From Brevundimonas sp. Root608 (GTDB taxonomy: Bacteria > Pseudomonadota > Alphaproteobacteria > Caulobacterales > Caulobacteraceae), in NCBI RefSeq assembly GCF_001427825.1, contig NZ_LMGT01000006.1, forward strand, positions 124,001 through 188,000: a stretch of DNA of 64,000 bases, read 5' to 3'. Under the pieces are notes generated by a model. That model was not told where the DNA came from, did not search any database, and worked only from the letters and a program-made list of their open reading frames with translations. This document shows positions 17,114 to 25,601 of the stretch, one piece after another. Numbering within the stretch: the stretch's first letter is position 1; every line of letters starts with the position of its first letter. The position numbers and the translations under genes were made by a program.

Positions 17114-18484
17114 ATGTCCGCCCTCGCTCTGCCGTCCTTCATCGCGCCCGCCCCGGCCAGCGCCCCGCAAGGGTCGACCGGCGCAGACAACGCGACCGGA
17201 TTCATGAGCCTGCTGGCGACCTGCCTCGAGAACGACGCAGAAGGCGGCAAGACCGATGATCCGATGATCGTCGCGCCCGCCAACGACGGGGGCGAGCCGG
17301 CCCCGGCGACGGCCCTGCCGCCCGCCCCGGTTCCGGTCCTGGTCATTGCACCGGTCCCGTCGACGCCGGCGCCTGAAGACCAGGCCGCAGCCTCTGGCGA
17401 AATTCTTCCCGTCGCGTCGGCCGCTCCGGAACCCGACCTTTCTTCCCTTCTGCAGAACACCGGCGCCCAGCCTGCCCCGCCTGTGATGCCGGGAGCTGCG
17501 GCCCCGTCCGAACCGGCCCGGCAGGCGCCGCCGCCCGTCGCTTCAGCCGCTCCGCATTCCGACGCCGCGGCCGAGGTCGACGCGCCGGCGGCGACCGCCG
17601 ACGCGAAAGCGGCGAACGCCGCCGCCAATGCCCCCTCCACTGCCACCGCCGCCGCCGCCTCCACCTCCGCCGCCGCCGCCGCCGCCATGACCGCCGCGGT
17701 TGGCGTCGCCCCGGCGCGGGCAGTCCTCCAGCCCACGCCGCCGCCGCTGCGCGCCCTGGCCGAGCGGACTTCGCGGCCGCTGGATGCGCCGGTCGACAAG
17801 ACCGCCGCCCCTTCGGTTTCCGGTGCGGACGCCAGCGAAGCGAAGGACGGCGCTGCGCTCAGCCCCGTCGCCCGCTCCGGCCCGGAACGGACCTCCGGGC
17901 CGGCGGATACTGCGCCGAAGCCCACGACCGACGTTGTCGCAGGATCGGACGACCCCTCAATCGACGCCGCGCCTGCGGGCGAGAGCGCGGCCACCTCGAA
18001 CACCTCGACGGGCCAGACCCGTGAAACCAGCCTGTCCGGCCTGTCGCGCGCCACCATCGACGCCACGGCGCAGATCGCCGCCCAGATCCTGCGCAAGCTG
18101 GAAGGCCGCTCGACGCGGTTCGAAATGGCCCTGACCCCCGACGACCTGGGTCGGGTGGATGTGAGGCTGGATATCGACTCGGAGGGCCGGCTGGCCGCCC
18201 GGCTCGCCTTCGACAACCCCGCGGCGGCCACCGACCTGCGCGGCCGGGTCGACGATCTGCGGCGCCAGTTGGAGGACGCAGGCTTCCACCTCGCCGACGA
18301 CGCCCTCGAATTCACCGAACGCGATAGCGGATCCAGCGGCTTCGACCGGGGGCAGGACGCCCGTGACGGCCAGAACCGGGCCTTCACCGCCGCCTCGCGC
18401 CTGAACGCCGAAATCGACGTCGCCCAGCCTCCCCGCTGGATGGCGCTCTCCCTCTCGCCTGCGGGCGTGGACTTGAAGGTCTGA
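17114..18484 (+). CDS. fliK: Flagellar hook-length control protein
   Basis: The protein has 456 residues. The first 320 or so are low-complexity and rich in Ala, Pro and Ser, as in other FliK molecular rulers. The globular Flg_hook domain at about 325-410 includes FEMALTPDDLGRVDVRLDI and RGRVDDLRRQLEDAGF. It is secreted during hook growth and switches the export gate to filament substrates. ATG 17114 is the first start after the sigma-54 promoter. It is the first gene of fliK-flgD-flgE, with only 3 bp to flgD. Confidence 0.88.
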   Translation: MSALALPSFIAPAPASAPQGSTGADNATGFMSLLATCLENDAEGGKTDDPMIVAPANDGGEPAPATALPPAPVPVLVIAPVPSTPAPEDQAAASGEILPVASAAPEPDLSSLLQNTGAQPAPPVMPGAAAPSEPARQAPPPVASAAPHSDAAAEVDAPAATADAKAANAAANAPSTATAAAASTSAAAAAAMTAAVGVAPARAVLQPTPPPLRALAERTSRPLDAPVDKTAAPSVSGADASEAKDGAALSPVARSGPERTSGPADTAPKPTTDVVAGSDDPSIDAAPAGESAATSNTSTGQTRETSLSGLSRATIDATAQIAAQILRKLEGRSTRFEMALTPDDLGRVDVRLDIDSEGRLAARLAFDNPAAATDLRGRVDDLRRQLEDAGFHLADDALEFTERDSGSSGFDRGQDARDGQNRAFTAASRLNAEIDVAQPPRWMALSLSPAGVDLKV

Positions 18485-18487
18485 TCG

Positions 18488-19177
18488 ATGGTCGACGCCG
18501 TCACCACCACCACCAACGCCACGAACCGGATCGCCGCCGGCAGCGGCATGCTGGCCTCGAATTTCGAGACCTTCCTGGCCCTGCTGACGTCCCAGCTGAA
18601 GAATCAGGATCCGCTGTCGCCCGTCGATTCCAACCAGTTCACCGCCCAGCTGACCCAGATGGCCGGCGTCGAGCAGCAATTGCTGACCAACGACCTGCTC
18701 AAGAGCCTGGTTTCCGCCCAGGCCGGCGGCGGTCTGGCCGGCGCGGCCACCTATATCGGCAAGGAAGCGACCGCGGCCTGGTCGGCCACCAAGATGGCCG
18801 GCGGCGAGGCGACCTGGAGCTACGAGCTCGGCGCCAACGCTTCGTCGGCCACGCTTCAGGTGCTGGACGGATCCGGCAAGGTGGTGTGGTCCGGCGACGC
18901 GCCCTCGAAGACGACCGGCCTGCACGATTTCACCTGGGACGGCGCTGCGACAAGCGGCAACAACGGCCAGGACGGCCAGGTCTACACGTTGAAGGTCACG
19001 GCCAAGGACGCCGCGGGCGGCGCCGTCGACAGCCAGGTCCTGACCCGGGGACGCATCACCGGCGTCGAGATGTACGACGGCGAGCCGTTCCTGACCGTCG
19101 GCAACTCGATCCTGCCGCTCTCCACAGTCATCGCCCTGGAAGAAACCAGGGCCCCTTCCGACGACGGGGCGGCCTGA
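18488..19177 (+). CDS. flgD: Flagellar hook assembly protein (hook cap)
   Basis: The protein has 229 residues. The N-terminal FLALLTSQLKNQDPLSPVDS followed by FTAQLTQMAGVEQQL is diagnostic of FlgD. The C-terminal half has the FlgD Ig-like/tudor fold, with VLDGSGKVVWSGDAP and TWDGAATSGNNGQDG. It caps the growing hook and allows FlgE subunits to polymerise, then is discarded. It lies 3 bp behind fliK and 56 bp before flgE, in one transcription unit. Confidence 0.95.
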   Translation: MVDAVTTTTNATNRIAAGSGMLASNFETFLALLTSQLKNQDPLSPVDSNQFTAQLTQMAGVEQQLLTNDLLKSLVSAQAGGGLAGAATYIGKEATAAWSATKMAGGEATWSYELGANASSATLQVLDGSGKVVWSGDAPSKTTGLHDFTWDGAATSGNNGQDGQVYTLKVTAKDAAGGAVDSQVLTRGRITGVEMYDGEPFLTVGNSILPLSTVIALEETRAPSDDGAA

Positions 19178-19233
19178 TGCGCTCGCCTGCCTCGCTCACC
19201 CCCTCGAACCTGTTCTCGTAAGGAGACTGCGCC

Positions 19234-20688
19234 ATGAGTATCAACAGCGCCCTGCTTGCCGGCGTGTCCGGCCTGACCGCAAACTCCGCCGCCCTGGCGG
19301 CCATCTCGCAGAACATCGCGAACGTGAACACCGTCGGCTACAAGCGGACCGCCGGCGAGTTCCAGACGGTGATCAACAGCCAGTCGCAAGGCGCCGGCTA
19401 TTCCGCCGGCGGCGTCATGGCTTCGGCGCGCCATTACACCAGCCAGGCCGGGCAGCTGCAGCGGACGACCTCGGCCACCGACCTTGGCATCGCGGGACAG
19501 GGCTTTTTCGTCGTCACGGAGAAGCCCGAGGACCTGCAGGTCACGGACAGCCGCCTGTTCACCCGGGCCGGCGCCTTCACCGTCGATAACCTGGGCTATC
19601 TGAAGAACACCGCCGGCCTCTATCTGCAGGGCTGGCCGGTCGATGCGGAAGGCAATATCGCCACCGATCCCTCAGATCTGAACCGCCTGCGCACCGTCAA
19701 CGTCGGCTCCGTCGGCGGCACGGCCGAGGCCACCACCCGCATCCAGCTGAACGCCAACATCAAGTCCAGCCAGCTGGTTTCGGCCGAAGCGGCCGACGCC
19801 TCGGCCGTGCCGGTCGGCGCCAACGCCTACGATCCCACGACCAACTCCATGGCCATGTGGGATCCGGAAACCGGCGCGGGCGTCAAACCCGACTTCGAGC
19901 TGACCATCCCCGTGTCTGACTCCAAGGGCGGACAGCGCACCATCGCGATCGCCTTCCTGAAAAGCACGGTGCCGAACCAGTGGTATTCCGAGATCCGCGC
20001 GATCCCGGCTTCCGATGTCGTCACCGGCGCGGGCCTGACCAGCGGCCAGCTGAAAACCGGTCTGGTGGCCTTTACCCAGGACGGCCGTCTGGACGTGGAC
20101 GCCATGGCGGCGCTCGGCGCCCAGGCCCTGTTCCCCGACCCGGCCTCCGCGAGCCTGACGTTCGGGTCCTCGGACACCGCCGCACCCGGGGCCGGCGCCT
20201 TCAACTGGGCCCCGGGCCTGGGCATCGACAATCAGACCCTGGCCTTCGACCTGTCGGCTTCGGCCGGCGGCCTGACCCAGTACGACAGCGCCTCGGTGGT
20301 CCAGGCCGTGCTGACCAACGGCACCGCCTTCGGCAACCTGTCCGAGGTCAAGATCGACGACAGCGGCTTCGTGACCGCCATCTTCGACAACGGCGTCACG
20401 CGCCAGATCGCCCAGATCGCCCTGGCCACCTTCCCCAGCCCGGACAGCCTGTCCCAGACCTCGGGCAACGCCTACCGCGTCAGCCAGGGATCCGGCACCT
20501 ACAACCTCAAGGCCGCGGGCACCGGCGGCGCGGGGCTGATCGGGGCGTCCCAGCTGGAAGCCTCCACCGTCGACCTCTCCGCCGAGTTCACCGGTCTGAT
20601 CACCACCCAGCGCGCCTATTCGGCATCGTCCAAGATCATCACCACGGCCGACGAAATGCTGGCCGAGCTGATCAGCATCAAACGCTGA
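19234..20688 (+). CDS. flgE: Flagellar hook protein
   Basis: The protein has 484 residues. The N-terminal LAAISQNIANVNTVGYKR is the rod/hook family signature. ATDLGIAGQGFFVVTE and C-terminal STVDLSAEFTGLITTQRAYS are standard FlgE segments. It polymerises into the curved hook outside the cell. GTAAGGAGACTGCGCC ahead of ATG 19234 is a strong ribosome site, fitting the high output needed for a structural subunit. It is the last gene of the hook operon; a small foldback follows before sciP. Confidence 0.95.
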   Translation: MSINSALLAGVSGLTANSAALAAISQNIANVNTVGYKRTAGEFQTVINSQSQGAGYSAGGVMASARHYTSQAGQLQRTTSATDLGIAGQGFFVVTEKPEDLQVTDSRLFTRAGAFTVDNLGYLKNTAGLYLQGWPVDAEGNIATDPSDLNRLRTVNVGSVGGTAEATTRIQLNANIKSSQLVSAEAADASAVPVGANAYDPTTNSMAMWDPETGAGVKPDFELTIPVSDSKGGQRTIAIAFLKSTVPNQWYSEIRAIPASDVVTGAGLTSGQLKTGLVAFTQDGRLDVDAMAALGAQALFPDPASASLTFGSSDTAAPGAGAFNWAPGLGIDNQTLAFDLSASAGGLTQYDSASVVQAVLTNGTAFGNLSEVKIDDSGFVTAIFDNGVTRQIAQIALATFPSPDSLSQTSGNAYRVSQGSGTYNLKAAGTGGAGLIGASQLEASTVDLSAEFTGLITTQRAYSASSKIITTADEMLAELISIKR

Positions 20689-20748
20689 TACCTCAGTAAC
20701 GGGCCGTAAACCTCAATGAATCCTTTGTTGAATATTGAGAGGGTGGAC

Positions 20749-20769
20749 GGAAGGCATTTTAGCCTTTCC
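20749..20769 (+). terminator. Weak candidate terminator after flgE
   Basis: GGAAGGC (20749-20755) and GCCTTTCC (20762-20769) form a short stem with one bulge around ATTTTA. There is no strong T-run after it, so read-through toward sciP is possible. A GAATC methylation site (GANTC) is at 20718-20722 in the same gap. Confidence 0.35.
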
Positions 20770-20782
20770 TTCACCACGACGC

Positions 20783-20797
20783 TTAAACGGCCCTTAG
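20783..20797. promoter_or_regulatory. CtrA-type box in the sciP promoter
   Basis: TTAAACGGCCCTTAG has the TTAA-N7-TTAA form with one mismatch in the second half-site. It lies 41 bp before the sciP ATG. CtrA activates sciP in Caulobacter and SciP in turn blocks CtrA-dependent transcription. The ccrM box at 62620-62635 has almost the same core. Confidence 0.75.
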
Positions 20798-20837
20798 CCG
20801 CCGCCCGCTATGGTCATGAGCTTAGTGGTGGTGGTCA

Positions 20838-21140
20838 ATGAGGCATAAGCCCATGTTGCAAGAGCGACGTCTTAATAGCCGAGGCGAACAATATGTGGTC
20901 GGTCCGACGGGCACGCCCCTGACGATGCACGACCTTCCCCCGGCCAATACGGACCGCTGGGTGATCCGTCGCAAGGCCGAGGTCGTGGCCGCCGTGCGTG
21001 GCGGTCTGATCAGCCTGGATGACGCCCTGGCGCGTTATCGCCTGACAGCCGAGGAATTCCTGGCCTGGCAGAAGGCCATCGACAAATGGGGCATGCAGGG
21101 CCTGCGCACGACGCGGATCCAGCACTACGGCCGCCCGTAA
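20838..21140 (+). CDS. sciP: CtrA inhibitor SciP (DUF1153 family)
   Basis: The protein has 100 residues. The block NTDRWVIRRKAEVVAAVRGG and the following TAEEFLAWQKAIDKWGMQGL form the helix-turn-helix core of SciP. It is a small cell-cycle regulator that binds CtrA at promoters and prevents RNA polymerase recruitment, including at ccrM in Caulobacter. Start ATG 20838 is used here; ATG at 20853 would shorten it by five residues and cannot be excluded. Its place directly after flgE matches the Caulobacter chromosome. A CtrA box precedes it and a clear hairpin follows. Confidence 0.93.
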   Translation: MRHKPMLQERRLNSRGEQYVVGPTGTPLTMHDLPPANTDRWVIRRKAEVVAAVRGGLISLDDALARYRLTAEEFLAWQKAIDKWGMQGLRTTRIQHYGRP

Positions 21141-21160
21141 ATCTTCTCCCCGAGCCGACT

Positions 21161-21200
21161 GCGGCCGCTCCCGGAAACGGGGGCGGCCGTTGTCGTTTCG
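21161..21200 (+). terminator. Terminator after sciP
   Basis: CGGCCGCTCCCG and CGGGGGCGGCCG form a 12-bp stem with one G-T pair and a GAAA tetraloop. A moderately T-rich tail (TTGTCGTTT) follows. It ends sciP before mnmA, which starts at 21257. Confidence 0.65.
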
Positions 21201-21256
21201 GGCTCCGTTTTCGTCCGGCCTCGAAATCGCACGGGTTTCGCACTAGATAGCGCGCC

Positions 21257-22468
21257 ATGACCCTCGCCGAGGACATCTGCCCGATCCCGACCATCGCTCC
21301 CATGACCGGCAAGGCCGACATGGACGCGGCGATCGAGTCCGCGCGCGCGGCGGTCGGCCTGCCGGTCGGATCGCGCGTGGTGGCGGCCATGTCGGGCGGG
21401 GTGGACTCCACCGTCGTCGCCGCCCTGCTGCACAAGGCGGGCTATGACGTCGTCGGCGTGACCCTGCAGCTCTACGACCACGGCGCGGCGCTGAAGAAGA
21501 AGGGCGCCTGCTGCGCCGGCCAGGACATCCACGACGCCCGGCTGGCGGCCGAGATGCTGGGCATCCCCCATTACGTTCTTGACTACGAAAGCCGGTTCCG
21601 CGACGCGGTCATCGACCAGTTCGCCGACAGCTATCTGGCCGGGCAGACGCCGGTGCCCTGCATCCGCTGCAACCAGACGGTCAAGTTCCGCGACCTTCTG
21701 GACGTGGCTCGCGACCTGGGCGCCGAAGCGATGGCGACGGGCCACTATGTCCGGCGCTCGGTGGTCAACGACCGGGCCCAGATGCGCAAGGCGATCGATC
21801 ACTCGCGCGACCAGTCCTACTTCCTGTTCGCCACCACGGCGCGGCAGCTGGACTATCTGCGCTTCCCCCTCGCCGATCTGGAGAAGCCCCAGGTGCGGGG
21901 GGTGGCGCTGGAGCTGGGCCTGCGCATCGCCGCCAAGCCGGACAGCCAGGACATCTGCTTCGTCCCCAACGGCGACTATCGCACCCTGATCGACAAGCTG
22001 AGGCCGCAGGGCCGGGAAGCCGGCGATATCGTCCACATGGACGGCCGGGTGCTGGGCGGCCATTCGGGCATCACCGACTACACCATCGGCCAGCGCCGCG
22101 GCCTGAACGTCGCCGTGGGCGAGCCGCTGTTCGTGACCCGGCTGGATCCGGCGAAGCGCCACGTCATCGTCGGCCCGCGCGAAGCCCTGCTGACCGCCTC
22201 CCTGACGCTGGACGAGACCAACTGGCTGGGCGACGAACCGGACATCGAGGCGGCGGCGCGGGCCGGCGCCCCGGTGCTGGCGCGCGTGCGCTCGACGCGT
22301 CCGCCCTCACCGGCCCGGCTGGCGCTGGTCGACGGCGCCGTCGCGATCCTCTTCGAGACCGGCGAGGAAGGCGTGGCCCCCGGTCAGGCCTGCGCCCTCT
22401 ACGATCCGGCCGATCCCGACCGTCTGCTGGGCGGCGGCTTCATCAAGACGACCACCGCCGTTGTCTGA
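21257..22468 (+). CDS. mnmA: tRNA-specific 2-thiouridylase
   Basis: The protein has 403 residues. The PP-loop SGGVDS is at 46-51. The catalytic Cys pair is C138 (in PCIRCNQ) and C234 (in [11 protein letters not shown]), the latter carrying the persulfide. GHYVRR and [11 protein letters not shown] are other family marks. It puts sulfur on U34 of the tRNAs for Lys, Glu and Gln in the cytoplasm. The annotated ATG adds about 35 residues before the PP-loop; internal ATG 21302 and 21320 are possible alternatives. Confidence 0.95.
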   Translation: MTLAEDICPIPTIAPMTGKADMDAAIESARAAVGLPVGSRVVAAMSGGVDSTVVAALLHKAGYDVVGVTLQLYDHGAALKKKGACCAGQDIHDARLAAEMLGIPHYVLDYESRFRDAVIDQFADSYLAGQTPVPCIRCNQTVKFRDLLDVARDLGAEAMATGHYVRRSVVNDRAQMRKAIDHSRDQSYFLFATTARQLDYLRFPLADLEKPQVRGVALELGLRIAAKPDSQDICFVPNGDYRTLIDKLRPQGREAGDIVHMDGRVLGGHSGITDYTIGQRRGLNVAVGEPLFVTRLDPAKRHVIVGPREALLTASLTLDETNWLGDEPDIEAAARAGAPVLARVRSTRPPSPARLALVDGAVAILFETGEEGVAPGQACALYDPADPDRLLGGGFIKTTTAVV

Positions 22469-23030
22469 GACCGGCGGCTTGCCGGCGCTCGCCTCGCGGA
22501 CCGGCCTGCCGCCGGAGTTCCTTTACCTGCGGGAGGCTTATCCCCGGGATCGCTGGACCTCGAAGCTCGACGAGACCGCCGCCTTCTGGCTGCAGATGCA
22601 CGCCAGCTTCCGCGGCCATCAGGCGCATATGGACGGGCTGGTAAGCCAGTGGCGGGCCAGCGGGGACGCGGCCGCCCTGCATCGTCGGCTGATCCCGGCG
22701 CTCCAGTCCTTCCTGCAGCACCTCGACGGCCACCACCGCGTCGAAAGCGGCCAGTATTTTCCCATGATGCGCCAGATCGAGCCCAGGATCAGCGCGGGAA
22801 TCGATCTGCTGGACCGCGACCACGACGCCATCCACGAGACGCTGGAGGCGCTGTTCCACGGCGGGATGGCCTTCCATCAGGCCGTAGCCGCCAAGGCGCC
22901 CGACGCGGCCGACACGGCCAACCGGCTATCGGACCTGATCGACGCAAACGGCCGCCCCCTGCTGCGCCATCTGGAGGACGAGGAGGATATCGTCATCCCC
23001 CTGATCCATCTGCGGGGGCTGCACGGCTGA
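22461..23030 (+). CDS. Hemerythrin-domain protein
   Basis: The protein has 189 residues. Histidines and acids spaced as in hemerythrin-like domains are visible: [37 protein letters not shown] and [13 protein letters not shown]. These could hold a di-iron centre that binds oxygen, nitric oxide or iron. The start is a TTG at 22461 that overlaps the last codons of mnmA, suggesting coupling; there is no ATG before residue 46. The first 35 residues are outside the usual domain. The physiological role is unknown. Confidence 0.78.
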   Translation: MSETGGLPALASRTGLPPEFLYLREAYPRDRWTSKLDETAAFWLQMHASFRGHQAHMDGLVSQWRASGDAAALHRRLIPALQSFLQHLDGHHRVESGQYFPMMRQIEPRISAGIDLLDRDHDAIHETLEALFHGGMAFHQAVAAKAPDAADTANRLSDLIDANGRPLLRHLEDEEDIVIPLIHLRGLHG

Positions 23031-23052
23031 GACCGGTCCGGCCCAAAAACAC

Positions 23053-23079
23053 AGTCTCATGAGTCTCATGAGTCTCAGG
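23053..23079. repeat. Three tandem 9-bp units containing two GANTC sites
   Basis: The 9-bp unit AGTCTCATG occurs twice and is followed by AGTCTCAGG. Two CcrM target sites (GAGTC at 23061 and 23070) and repeated TCATGA palindromes result. It sits just after the hemerythrin gene in a 230-bp gap. No other element is evident there. Confidence 0.7.
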
Positions 23080-23260
23080 GCGGACCGAAAATACCGCGCG
23101 AAGCGTCCGCTCCGTCCACAGAGCGCACTCCCCAAAACGCATGCGTTGCGTGCAGGGAGCGCCGCGTGTCGCCGCCGTTTAGACATTAGTTGTCAAAAAC
23201 CGAACCCGACAAGCCTGGAGCAGGAAAACATACGCCTGCGTCAAATCCGGACGTAGGGGG

Positions 23261-24097
23261 TCATCGGCTCGGCATCAGCTTCCGGCGCTGCCGGACCAGG
23301 GCCAGCGGTCGACCGTCGGGAGCCCAGGCGACGCCGTCCTCGACCGCCCAGCCGCTTCCGACATCCTGACTGGTGAAGTGGAAATACGCCCACCCTTCCG
23401 GGGACGTGTCCGGCGTCAGCGCCGTCAGCAGGTCGGCGCGCAGGTCGACGCTGGCGGAGATGACCGGCGGCGCGGGGAAGGCCGTGAAATAGGTCGGATA
23501 CAGGCCGTCCAGCAGAAACAGCAGCCGCGCCTCGTCCAGCGGCGCGGCGTCGGTCGTCCGCATCCAGCAGCCGAGTTCGGGCTTTTTGCCGGCGTTTTCG
23601 CCGAACTGCTTCGGTCCCGCGACGAAGCGGTAGTCGATGTGTCGCGTGAACCACGGACCGAACATGGGGTCGAGCGGCGTCGGCTCCAGTTCGTCGACGG
23701 GCGGGGGCGAGGCGATCAGGGGCGTCAGCACCGGTCCGGCGACATCGCGACCGTAGGTGCCCAGCGCCTGAACGGCGAGACGGTCGCCCTGGCCGCCGAT
23801 GACCGAGGCGTAGGCGACGTTGCGGCCGCCGCGGTTCATCACCGGCGAGAAGGTGGCGTCCTCGAAGCGGGCGGCGGCGAGGTACTGAACGGTCAGCGAC
23901 TGGAGCGGCGTCTGGACGCCGAGGCCCTGACGCATGGCGCCGGCGGCCAGCGCCGCCATCAGGCCGCCGAAGGGCGCGCCGCGTTCCTGGGGCGCGGACT
24001 GCGGCGCGTTCGAAAAGCCGCCGTCCAGCCGCGCCGTCAGCCCGCCCGCGCTGTCGTCGTTCAGGGTCAGGGCTTCGGCCAGGGTCTGCTGGGTCAT
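23261..24097 (-). CDS. Thioesterase-superfamily (TesB-like double hot-dog) protein
   Basis: The protein has 278 residues. PFGGLMAALAAGAMRQGL and LTVQYLAAARFEDATF in the first half, and SASVDLRADLLTAL with GWAYFHFTSQDVGSGWAVED in the second, fit the double hot-dog acyl-CoA thioesterase family. It would release free acid from acyl-CoA in the cytoplasm. I set the start at 24097; the frame is open upstream, but that part covers the divergent gap. It faces away from an HxlR-type regulator 170 bp away, which may control it. Confidence 0.8.
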   Translation of the reverse strand: MTQQTLAEALTLNDDSAGGLTARLDGGFSNAPQSAPQERGAPFGGLMAALAAGAMRQGLGVQTPLQSLTVQYLAAARFEDATFSPVMNRGGRNVAYASVIGGQGDRLAVQALGTYGRDVAGPVLTPLIASPPPVDELEPTPLDPMFGPWFTRHIDYRFVAGPKQFGENAGKKPELGCWMRTTDAAPLDEARLLFLLDGLYPTYFTAFPAPPVISASVDLRADLLTALTPDTSPEGWAYFHFTSQDVGSGWAVEDGVAWAPDGRPLALVRQRRKLMPSR

Positions 24098-24267
24098 GCG
24101 CTGTCGATATCGTGGAGAAAGGGCGGGCGGAAGACGGGGAGGCCTTCCGCCCGAGTCGAGGGGATCGGGAGTCGCTGTCGCGACTCCGTAGCCAAACAAG
24201 ACTGACGTAGTCCGTCCAGATTGGCAACCCTCTTGCCAAACGGGTGACGCAGGGTCACTTTCGCATC

Positions 24268-24765
24268 ATGGGACGCACCGCAGACTATTCTCGCCAGAGC
24301 TGTTCGATCGCCGCGACGCTGGAAATCATCGGCGATCCGTGGACGCTGCTGGTCATCCGCGACGCCTTCAACGGCGTCAGCCGGTTCGAACAGTGGCAGG
24401 AGCGGCTGGGCGTGGCCCGCAACGTTCTGGCCGCGCGGCTGAAGACCCTGGTCCAGCACGGGGTGCTGGAGCCGCATCTGTATTCAGAACGCCCGCCCCG
24501 CAATGAGTACCGGCTGACGGCCAAGGGCAAGGACCTGTACGGGGTGCTGGTCACCCTGCACGCCTGGGGCGCCCGCCATGTCTATGGCGAGACCGATTCC
24601 GGCTTCGCCATGATCCACAAGGAATGCGGCCAGAATCTCGCCCCGCGCATCGCCTGCGGTCACTGCAACGAGATCGTCAAGCCGCGCGACATCCAGCTGG
24701 TCCACGCCAAGGACTGCCCGACGGTCGGGGACATGATGCCCCGGGTCGACGAAAAGGTGGCCTGA
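24268..24765 (+). CDS. HxlR-family winged-helix transcriptional regulator
   Basis: The protein has 165 residues. CSIAATLEIIGDPWTLLVIRD is the HxlR signature, followed by the recognition-helix region RNVLAARLKTLVQHGVLE. The C-terminal part has CGHC and further Cys residues that may bind metal or sense redox. I chose ATG 24268; GTG 24244 is possible. It diverges from the thioesterase gene and lies 3 bp from a GST gene on the same strand, so both neighbours are likely targets. The ligand is unknown. Confidence 0.88.
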   Translation: MGRTADYSRQSCSIAATLEIIGDPWTLLVIRDAFNGVSRFEQWQERLGVARNVLAARLKTLVQHGVLEPHLYSERPPRNEYRLTAKGKDLYGVLVTLHAWGARHVYGETDSGFAMIHKECGQNLAPRIACGHCNEIVKPRDIQLVHAKDCPTVGDMMPRVDEKVA

Positions 24766-24768
24766 TCG

Positions 24769-25518
24769 GTGGCCGCCGTCACCCTGATCGGCAGTCCGGT
24801 CTCGCCCTATGTGCGCAAGGTGCTGGCCGCCTGCGCCATCAAGGGGCTCGAGGTCGAGCTGGACCCCATCTCGCCCATGTACGGCAATGACGATTTCGAG
24901 CGGATCAGCCCGCTGCGCCGCGTGCCGGTGTGGATCGAGGGCGATCTGGTGCTGTGCGATTCCAGCGTCATCGTCCAGTACATCGAGGAAACCCGGCCCG
25001 GCCCGTCGCTGTGGCCGGCCGATCCGGCCCGGCGGGCCAAGGCGCGCTGGCTGGAGGAGTTCGCCGACACCCGCCTGTTCGACGTGCTGGGCTGGCGGCT
25101 GTTCTTCCAGATCGCCCTGAAGCCGCGTTTCTTCGGGACCGAGGCGGACCCGGAAGTGGTGGAGAAGGCCCGCGACGTCGAACTGCCCCAGATCCTCGAC
25201 TATCTGGAGAGCCAGATGCCCGAGACCGGCTTCCTGTTCGGCGAGCTGTCGATGGCGGATCTCAGCGTCGCCCCGGCCTTTCTCAACGCCCGCGCCGTGC
25301 AGATCAACGTCGACCCCGAACGCTGGCCCCGTCTTGCGGCCTGGCTGGAGCGGATGAACGAGCAGACGCCGCTGGGGCCGCTGAACAAGCTGGCGCGCAA
25401 CCTGATGCGCACGCCGCTGGCCGCCCATCGCGACCGCCTGACCGAGTTCGGCCTGGCCCCGGCCAGCCGCAGCTGGATGGGCGAAGCCGCCCGCCGCGGC
25501 CCGATGACGCCGCAGTAG
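24769..25518 (+). CDS. Glutathione S-transferase family protein
   Basis: The protein has 249 residues from GTG 24769, 3 bp after the regulator's stop. The N-terminal thioredoxin-like domain (1-80) begins LIGSPVSPYVRKVLAAC, with a Ser-Pro at the active-site position. The domain's cis-Pro is in RRVPVWIEGDLVLCDSSVI. The all-helical C-terminal domain follows. It probably conjugates glutathione or acts as a thiol-dependent isomerase; the substrate cannot be told. The gene likely shares a transcript with the HxlR regulator. Confidence 0.87.
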   Translation: MAAVTLIGSPVSPYVRKVLAACAIKGLEVELDPISPMYGNDDFERISPLRRVPVWIEGDLVLCDSSVIVQYIEETRPGPSLWPADPARRAKARWLEEFADTRLFDVLGWRLFFQIALKPRFFGTEADPEVVEKARDVELPQILDYLESQMPETGFLFGELSMADLSVAPAFLNARAVQINVDPERWPRLAAWLERMNEQTPLGPLNKLARNLMRTPLAAHRDRLTEFGLAPASRSWMGEAARRGPMTPQ

Positions 25519-25601
25519 CCGCGGCGCTTGCCGAGGGCGCGCAACCGGTCCATTCACCCGTCGAAATTTCCTCCCGAACTCCTCCCCCAAGGTTTTCCGC
25601 C

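Noticed and set aside
14677-17259. An 860-codon open frame on the plus strand across flgK
   Set aside because: It is antisense to flgK, rich in Arg, Gly and Gln with no domain, and arises from the high-GC codon pattern of the true gene.
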